DNA of 20,956 nt, taken from the NCBI GenBank assembly GCA_021621525.1, contig JAJVUU010000031.1, positions 1 to 20,956 of the forward strand, written 5' to 3'. The position numbers and the translations under genes are program-made. Shown here piece after piece: positions 15,983-20,956 of this stretch. Under the pieces are notes generated by a model that did not search any database, had not been told where the DNA came from, and saw nothing but the letters and a program-made list of their open reading frames with translations. This DNA is from Caryophanales bacterium. Its GTDB lineage: Bacteria > Bacillota_I > Bacilli_A > RFN20 > CAG-288. The first letter of the stretch is position 1. Each line of letters opens with the position of its first letter.

Positions 15983-17665
15983 ATGCCTAATTTTACCACA
16001 CGTCTTCCGATTTTCATATACTGTTTTGAAAAGTCGCCACAGGATATGGATGTCCTGGACCGTTTTCTCGTTTTCCTACAGCGGATTGGCGTAGGAGAGC
16101 TCGTCCAGACGACTGATGGCAGCCGTTCGGGACCCGGAAGGCCAAAGTTCGACGAGACGAATCTCTTCGCGGGGATACTGCTCTGCTGTTCCATGAGGCG
16201 CTATTCCCTGCGGGAAATGGAAGAAACGATGGCAAATGACGTCAGATGCATCTATGTCTCAGACCGTTCATATCCGTCTTACCGGACCATAGGCAGCTTC
16301 CTGAACGATACCTTTGCCAAGAATGCCGATAGGATCATGTCGACGATCGTCAATGGGATTGCCGAGGAAACCAGCCTTGACCTGTTTGACACCCACTATG
16401 TCGACGGCTCGAAATTCGAGGCGGATGCCAACAAATACAAGTTCCGATGGAAACCGGACAGGAAGAGAGAAAAGCTGATCGGAAAGATCAACACCGTCAT
16501 TTCGTCCTACGACAGCGGAGCCGCCACCATCGACGGTCTAGAGCGCCTCAAGTCATATCTTCTCCCTCTCAGGAAAAAGCTCGTTGATGCCGGATATGAT
16601 CCGGACAACCTGGTTACCGGAAAGGGGATCAGGCATCCGAAGGATGTTTCCATGTACCTTAAGCTGAGCGGCATGTGTGCCAAGCTTCAGCAGTATGATC
16701 TTGACATAGCCATATGCGGAACTGGGCGGAATTCCTATTACCTGACCGATCCGGATGCCACTGCGATGTGCATGAAGGAAGACTACTATTCCGGTGTCGG
16801 CAGCAACTTCCATGCCGCCTACAACGTCCAATTCGCCGTCTCACACGGATTCATCGTCTCATGCATGGTCAGCCAGGACAGGACGGATTTCAGGACATTC
16901 AGACCATTCCTCGATAAAATAAAAGGATTGTTCGGAAAACATCCTAAGAAAGTGTGTGCGGATGCCGGCTATGGATCGTTGGATAACTACCGCTACATGA
17001 AGGAAAACTCCATCGCTAACTATGTGAAATATACGAACTGGGCAAAGGAAATCGACGGCAGGAAGTCACCACTTCTAGACATGGACGCGGAAGGGAAACT
17101 GAGATGCCTTGCCGGTGCAGAAGCAGTGCCGGACGGGAACGTGTCCGCCCATCCGAAGAAACAGGGGGCTTCGTTCTATACGGTCAAGTGCGTAAGAGGG
17201 TGTCCGTACAGGGACTTCTGCAGAAGGAATCTGAAGAAGAAAACAGGTATGACAAGGACCATCGAGTTTTCGGTTGATTATCATGGATTCACAAGGGAAG
17301 CCAAGGAAAACCTCCTGTCCGTTTCCGGGATCGAGATCAGGGTGAACCGCAGCATCCAGGTTGAGGGGGCATTCGGCAACATGAAGGAGAACATGGGATA
17401 CGAAAGGTTCCGAAGAACCGGCCTTGCGAACGTGGCGATGGAACTCGTACTGCAGTGTATCGGAGTGAACATCAGAAAACTTTTGGACTATTATAAGACA
17501 GGACTGCTTCCTGAGTTCTGGAAGGCACCGGAAGGGACTGACCCGGAGAAACCGCATAAGCTCCGTAAATGTGTGACCGGGAAGCAGAAGAAAAAGAAGC
17601 TCAGTGTGAACGAGAAGGCAAAGGTGGCGGCAAAGAAAGAGAAGAGCAAGAGAAGGAAAAAATAA
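15983..17665 (+). CDS. IS1182-family transposase (DDE type)
   Basis: The 560-residue enzyme cuts and joins the element's ends. The N-terminal part has the 'GPGRPKFDETNLFAGILLC' and 'YSLREMEETMANDVRCIYVS' features of the DUF772 domain. The catalytic triad is visible as D141 (YVDGSKFEADANKYKF), D327 (CADAGYGS) and E461 (VEGAFGNMKENMGYERFRRTG). A cysteine cluster (CVRGCPYRDFC) lies before the glutamate, and the C-terminus is very lysine-rich. The frame is open upstream to 15926, but AAAGGAG at 15968-15974 selects the ATG at 15983. A TACAAT at 15905-15910 may be its -10 box. The frame is intact. Confidence 0.96.
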   Translation: MPNFTTRLPIFIYCFEKSPQDMDVLDRFLVFLQRIGVGELVQTTDGSRSGPGRPKFDETNLFAGILLCCSMRRYSLREMEETMANDVRCIYVSDRSYPSYRTIGSFLNDTFAKNADRIMSTIVNGIAEETSLDLFDTHYVDGSKFEADANKYKFRWKPDRKREKLIGKINTVISSYDSGAATIDGLERLKSYLLPLRKKLVDAGYDPDNLVTGKGIRHPKDVSMYLKLSGMCAKLQQYDLDIAICGTGRNSYYLTDPDATAMCMKEDYYSGVGSNFHAAYNVQFAVSHGFIVSCMVSQDRTDFRTFRPFLDKIKGLFGKHPKKVCADAGYGSLDNYRYMKENSIANYVKYTNWAKEIDGRKSPLLDMDAEGKLRCLAGAEAVPDGNVSAHPKKQGASFYTVKCVRGCPYRDFCRRNLKKKTGMTRTIEFSVDYHGFTREAKENLLSVSGIEIRVNRSIQVEGAFGNMKENMGYERFRRTGLANVAMELVLQCIGVNIRKLLDYYKTGLLPEFWKAPEGTDPEKPHKLRKCVTGKQKKKKLSVNEKAKVAAKKEKSKRRKK

Positions 17666-17673
17666 CGTCATTG

Positions 17674-17734
17674 AAAAAGGGCTGTGAACCCTAATTCGGC
17701 TTCTTTTCAGAAAGTTGAATTATTTCACAGCCCC
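17674..17734 (-). repeat. Right terminal inverted repeat, self-complementary
   Basis: This is the inverted copy of the left end with two mismatches, both inside the inner AATTCG arm. The hairpin formed by GGGCTGTGAA and TTCACAGCCC remains and is followed outward by TTTT, so it can end transposase transcription eight bases after the stop codon. Confidence 0.9.
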
Positions 17735-17824
17735 TTTTGATTTCTACGATTGACGTCCGCAGTCAAAAGCATCTCAGGTCTCCTCTTTTTCTGCTTTGCA
17801 CCAGAAATCCAAGCCCAGCAAATA

Positions 17825-18340
17825 ATGAACACCAAAGCCAAACGGAAGAATCGGGTATATCACGGAAGATACTTGTCCAGACAGAAAAAAGGCAGGCGCA
17901 TCCTCTCATGGACCTTGGCTGTCTGTCTAGCCACCCTGTTTGGGAACTGCCCTACCTTGAAAAATCAACTAAAAGATAATCCAATAAAGGTGGTTTCTGA
18001 GATAGATTATCTGCCGAAGAACAAAGAAAGAACCGTCAGCAAGGAAAATCATTTCTGGGATGAGGTCCTTGTCAAAGACAGCCTGGCACTCCGGCAGAAC
18101 ATCATCAGCAAAGAATACCGCATTGATGACAAAGACAACATTCGATTATATACATCATTTGATTATGATGAGATTTTGGGTGTTTTTCGATGCGAAGAAA
18201 AGATAGTCAGCCAGACTGAAAGAGATGGAGATAAAAAAATAAAAATCAATAGACAGTTAAGAAAGTCTATATCTTCTTTCTGCTATCCATCCAAGCCGCT
18301 TCTCTATCAAATGATGACAATCTCCACTCTGATGATTTGA
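17825..18340 (+). CDS. Hypothetical protein with N-terminal hydrophobic segment
   Basis: The 171-residue frame begins with a very basic stretch (about 25 residues, many K/R), then a hydrophobic segment ('ILSWTLAVCLATLFG', about 26-40) and a polar remainder rich in D, E and K. That fits a signal anchor or a non-classical signal peptide. The cysteine after FGN does not make a good lipobox. I recognise no domain. There is no Shine-Dalgarno site before the ATG at 17825. GC content falls in the second half of the frame, unlike the neighbours. It may be a true orphan, an acquired gene or a truncated one. It converges on hslO. Confidence 0.45.
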   Translation: MNTKAKRKNRVYHGRYLSRQKKGRRILSWTLAVCLATLFGNCPTLKNQLKDNPIKVVSEIDYLPKNKERTVSKENHFWDEVLVKDSLALRQNIISKEYRIDDKDNIRLYTSFDYDEILGVFRCEEKIVSQTERDGDKKIKINRQLRKSISSFCYPSKPLLYQMMTISTLMI

Positions 18341-18344
18341 TAGT

Positions 18345-18383
18345 CATTTCCCAAAAATGAAAAATATTTGATTTTGGGAAATG
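18345..18383. terminator. Inverted repeat between convergent genes, candidate bidirectional terminator
   Basis: CATTTCCCAAAA (18345-18356) and TTTTGGGAAATG (18372-18383) form a perfect 12-bp stem around a 15-base A/T-rich loop. It begins four bases after the upstream gene's stop and ends 12 bases before the hslO stop. The T tract after it is poor on both strands, so efficiency is uncertain. Confidence 0.6.
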
Positions 18384-18394
18384 AGATATTTTCC

Positions 18395-19297
18395 CTACTT
18401 GGTTTGCAGAGAATCCCTGATTTTCTTCAGTTCATCGATGGTGAACCTGTATTTCTTCTCACAGAATGCACAGGTGGTTTCAACATCCTTGTTTTCAGCA
18501 ATCAAGGAATCCAGTTCCTCTTTTCCAAGAGTGGCGATGATGGAATCCTTTCTCTCCTGGCATCCACAATAAAACATGACATCCTTATGACCGGTGAACT
18601 GAACATCAAATCCATCGAGGACTTCCTTAAGCAGTTCCTCAGGTGTCCTGCCCTGTTTGAGCACATCCGTGACAGAAGCAAAATGGCTGAGATTGTCCTG
18701 AAGTTTGTTGATGACTTCATCCTTGGTAAATGGCATGAGCTGGACGATGAATCCGCCGGCACAGTTGATGGTGCCGTCAGGATTGACCAACACCCCCAAG
18801 CCGACGCTTGAAGGAGTCTGTTCAGACTGAGCAAAATAATAAGTCAGATCGTCGGCAATCTCGCCACTATGAAGCGGTATTGTCGATGAATAGGGTTCCT
18901 TCATATGGAAATCACGGATGACGGTAAGGTCTCCCTTTCCAATCCCTCTTCCGATATCCAGATGACCATCTTCACGAAGGGGAAGCTCTGCCGATGGAAC
19001 AGAAACATAACCCTTGACTCTTCCCTGGTAGTCTGCCGTCACAAGGAGGTGTTTCAAAGGACCATCCCCCATCATCTGGATGGTAAGAAGATCTTCCTTG
19101 CTTTTGAGCATGTCTCCCATCATGAGACCGGCAGACATAAGCCTGCCCAAGGCTGCACTGGCAAGATGGGAAAGATGATGAATGTTCTTGGCATATTCGA
19201 CAAGGTCGCGGCTTGTCACGGCAAAGGCACGGATCTGTTCGTCAGCTGCCATGGCACGGACCATATAATCATGATATTCCTGTTTCATTTCGTTCAA
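18395..19297 (-). CDS. hslO: Redox-regulated chaperone Hsp33
   Basis: Hsp33 is a cytoplasmic holdase that is inactive when reduced. Oxidation of its zinc-bound cysteines unfolds the switch region and turns it on. The 300-residue protein has the N-terminal 'VRAMAADEQIRAFAVTSRDLVEYA' region and 'LLTIQMMGDGPLKHLLVTAD', and ends with the switch: C244-x-C246 (YCGC) and C276-x-x-C279 (CAFC). All four zinc ligands are present. I take TTG at 19297 as the start because AAGGAG lies five bases before it; the ATG three codons later (19288) would be too far from that site. TATAAT lies about 10 bases upstream of the Shine-Dalgarno site, with a poor -35. It is divergent from the antiporter gene. Confidence 0.96.
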   Translation of the reverse strand: MNEMKQEYHDYMVRAMAADEQIRAFAVTSRDLVEYAKNIHHLSHLASAALGRLMSAGLMMGDMLKSKEDLLTIQMMGDGPLKHLLVTADYQGRVKGYVSVPSAELPLREDGHLDIGRGIGKGDLTVIRDFHMKEPYSSTIPLHSGEIADDLTYYFAQSEQTPSSVGLGVLVNPDGTINCAGGFIVQLMPFTKDEVINKLQDNLSHFASVTDVLKQGRTPEELLKEVLDGFDVQFTGHKDVMFYCGCQERKDSIIATLGKEELDSLIAENKDVETTCAFCEKKYRFTIDELKKIRDSLQTK

Positions 19298-19440
19298 TAA
19301 ATCTCCTTCTACCTATATTATATATCCTATTTTTACCCTACTAGAGAAATGTGAAAAGAAAATAAAAAGTCGAAAGGGGTTTCAGTCATCCCGTATCAAT
19401 CCATTGTCATATAATGACCAAAGAAATTCGGAGGCGTAAT

Positions 19441-20832
19441 ATGATTTCTTTAATTTCTATCCCACAGGACACAAGTCCGGAAGCTTATAAGATTCTTCTC
19501 CCGCTTGGTCTTCTTTTGCTGTTGAGCAAGGTTTTCTCTCTTCTGCTAGGAAAACTGAAGGTTCCCCAGGTCATCGGATACTTGGTCGCAGGCCTTGTCG
19601 TCGGACTCATCTATCTGATTCCAGGACAGCAGATTCTGACCGATTATACACATAACGGCATCGAATTCTTTGCCAAGATCGGTGTCATCCTCATCATGTT
19701 CTCCGCCGGTATCGAAACTGATATCAAGAAAGTGAAGAAGGTCGGACCTGCCGCCTTTGCCGTCGCCACCTTCGGTGTCATCACTCCGATGCTGTTATGC
19801 TTCCTGATGGCATTCATCTTCGACAAAGTCGCCGGAAATGATATCAACATCTATAGAGAGTTGTTCTATGGTGTTATTTTGACCGCAACTAGTGTCTCCG
19901 TCACCGTAGCAACCCTGAAGGAACTTGGCAAATTGGATAGCAAGGTAGGAAATTGTCTCGTCTCCGCCGCCATCATCGATGATGTCCTTGGCATCATTGT
20001 CCTTTCTCTCGTCATCTCCCTCAGTGGCAGTTCGACGACCGGAAATGACCTGGCAACATTGACTTTGAATGCCATGGGTCAGTCCAGCAATGCCTTTTTG
20101 AAAATTCTCTTTATCATCTTATATATGGTGTTATACTTCGGTATCACCATCGGTGCCGGATACTTCATCAGAAAGCTGTTCAACTTCTTGGGGAGCCGAT
20201 ATCCGCACCACATCCGTATCGTCATCATCTCCTTGGCTCTTTGCCTCATCTGGTCCTATGTTTCCGAGTACTTCAACATCGCCGATATCACGGGAGCCTA
20301 TCTGATTGGTTTGATTCTTTCAAGCACCGTCGCACATGGCTATATCGACCACAGAGCCGAAACCACATGCAATTATCTCTTCGGTCCTATCTTCTTCGGC
20401 TCCATCGCCATGTCTCTCTATCAAGCCAATTTTGATTTCTCGGATCCTGCCTTCATCCAATTCCTGATCTTCGGACTTCTTTGGGTCGTCATAGGCATCA
20501 TCGGAAAAATCATCGGATGCACAGGTGCCGGTATGCTCTTCAAATTCAAGTTCCACGATGCCATCAAATTAGGCTTTGGCATGATGGCTAGAGCCGAAGT
20601 CCTCATCGTCTGTGCACAGAAAGGTGTCGACTGCGGACTTGTCGATAGCAAGATTATGATGTTCTGCCTTCTTCTGATTCTCATCTCCTCCTTCATCACT
20701 CCTATCTTCCTCAAACTGTCCTACAAGAATGACCATGATGACTCAAGTCATCTTGACAATCCGAACAAGGAACTTGATAAAATCGCTGAAAATGTCGCTT
20801 CCGCCCAAACCAGTTCCGGAGACGTCAAATAA
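19441..20832 (+). CDS. CPA2-family Na+/H+ (cation/proton) antiporter
   Basis: The 463-residue integral membrane protein has about 12-13 hydrophobic segments and a short hydrophilic, acidic tail, with no TrkA-N or other nucleotide-binding domain. Characteristic features are 'GYLVAGLVVG' and 'FSAGIETD' early on, 'TATSVSVTVATLKELG', and the adjacent aspartates D180-D181 in 'AAIIDDVLGIIVLS'. The Asp-Asp pair is the mark of electrogenic NapA-like exchangers; KefB/C-type carriers differ here. It probably exports Na+ in exchange for protons, though the ion is not proven by sequence. CGGAGG at 19429-19434, six bases before ATG 19441, selects this start over the ATG at 19414. A TATAAT at 19410-19415 may belong to its promoter. 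A strong terminator follows. Confidence 0.93.
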   Translation: MISLISIPQDTSPEAYKILLPLGLLLLLSKVFSLLLGKLKVPQVIGYLVAGLVVGLIYLIPGQQILTDYTHNGIEFFAKIGVILIMFSAGIETDIKKVKKVGPAAFAVATFGVITPMLLCFLMAFIFDKVAGNDINIYRELFYGVILTATSVSVTVATLKELGKLDSKVGNCLVSAAIIDDVLGIIVLSLVISLSGSSTTGNDLATLTLNAMGQSSNAFLKILFIILYMVLYFGITIGAGYFIRKLFNFLGSRYPHHIRIVIISLALCLIWSYVSEYFNIADITGAYLIGLILSSTVAHGYIDHRAETTCNYLFGPIFFGSIAMSLYQANFDFSDPAFIQFLIFGLLWVVIGIIGKIIGCTGAGMLFKFKFHDAIKLGFGMMARAEVLIVCAQKGVDCGLVDSKIMMFCLLLILISSFITPIFLKLSYKNDHDDSSHLDNPNKELDKIAENVASAQTSSGDVK

Positions 20833-20878
20833 TGTACCAAAGGACTTTCGTTTCCGATTTGGAGATAGAAGTCAAAGG

Positions 20879-20911
20879 AAACGATGACGCTTCAGTCATC
20901 GTTTTTCTTTT
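20879..20911 (+). terminator. Terminator of the antiporter gene
   Basis: AAACGATGAC (20879-20888) pairs perfectly with GTCATCGTTT (20895-20904) around a six-base loop, running into TTTTTCTTTT. On the minus strand the stem is followed by a mixed T/C run, so it may also act there. Confidence 0.93.
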
Positions 20912-20956
20912 GTCTTCCAATCCATTGGAACACGTCTACGACGAAATCATTGAAGA
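20892..20956 (-). CDS. Possible C-terminus of a convergent gene, partial
   Basis: Read on the minus strand from the window edge, an open frame gives a hydrophobic stretch then a charged tail ('FNDFVVDVFQWIGRQKKNDD') and stops at 20892-20894, within the loop of the terminator. It looks like a natural protein end sharing a bidirectional terminator. Only about 20 codons are visible, so no function can be given. A plus-strand frame from 20832 is also open to the edge but would be interrupted by the terminator. Confidence 0.35.
   Translation of the reverse strand, partial: FNDFVVDVFQWIGRQKKNDD

Larger units (their letters stand above)
15820..17734. mobile_element. Complete IS1182-family insertion sequence (1915 bp)
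   Basis: The element is bounded by 61-bp inverted repeats at 15820-15880 and 17674-17734 that differ at only two positions, and it carries one intact transposase. Near-identical ends and an open transposase frame suggest recent arrival and possible activity. No direct target duplication is visible next to the ends. Instead the flanks AGAAATCA (15807-15814) and TGATTTCT (17738-17745) are inverted copies, so the element seems to have entered the loop of a small hairpin after rarA. Confidence 0.93.

Noticed and set aside
19414..19440. Upstream ATG for the antiporter
   Set aside because: A strong CGGAGG is correctly spaced only for ATG 19441, and 19414 overlaps the likely -10 box.
1..20956. CRISPR array, toxin-antitoxin pair, prophage or defence island
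   Set aside because: No regularly spaced repeats and no such protein families were seen on either strand; apart from one IS the gene content is housekeeping.

Overview
The window comes from a low-to-moderate GC Firmicute. The style of the proteins (eukaryotic/archaeal-type ProRS, fused L-serine dehydratase, TTG starts behind strong Shine-Dalgarno sites) and heavy use of ATC/GCC codons suggest the Erysipelotrichales. This placement is inference, since no rRNA is present. Almost all of it is ordinary chromosomal housekeeping sequence, interrupted by one complete insertion sequence.

Layout. 1-5673 (+): a sigma-A-type promoter leads into a probable operon of four genes. They are a membrane-anchored, catalytically degenerate GGDEF-EAL protein, proS, an M24B Xaa-Pro aminopeptidase and the tRNA wobble methylase trmL. 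5701-5912 (+): a free-standing small RNA with its own promoter, an 8-bp closing stem and an intrinsic terminator; it is a candidate 6S RNA. 5990-8005 (+): transketolase and its terminator. 8138-9367 (+): a predicted lipoprotein of unknown function behind a large inverted repeat, with its own terminator. 9368-9769: an AT-rich stretch with no convincing gene.

9770-12926 (-): dtd and mnmA, translationally coupled, then rpsU (56 codons, TTG start) with its terminator, then the iron-sulfur L-serine dehydratase. dtd has a promoter placed so that its message should be leaderless. 12945-13320 (-): a frameshifted, N-terminally truncated TetR-type regulator. 13350-13628 (+): a small membrane protein of unknown function whose start is unclear. 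13705-15817 (+): purine nucleoside phosphorylase overlapping rarA.

15820-17734: an intact IS1182-type element with 61-bp inverted repeats that themselves fold into hairpins. It sits two bases after the rarA stop codon and splits a short inverted repeat. 17825-18340 (+): an unrecognised protein with an N-terminal hydrophobic segment. 18395-19297 (-): Hsp33 (hslO). 19441-20832 (+): a CPA2-type Na+/H+ antiporter with the Asp-Asp motif and a strong terminator. The last bases may hold the end of a convergent gene.

Functional themes are tRNA charging and quality control (ProRS, Dtd, MnmA, TrmL), peptide and serine catabolism (Xaa-Pro aminopeptidase, SdaA), pentose and purine metabolism (Tkt, PNP), and stress or repair (RarA, Hsp33, antiporter). 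I see no clear new multi-gene system. The items most worth a second look are the degenerate GGDEF-EAL protein, the small RNA before tkt, the IS placement, and the damaged regulator/small-protein locus at 12945-13628.
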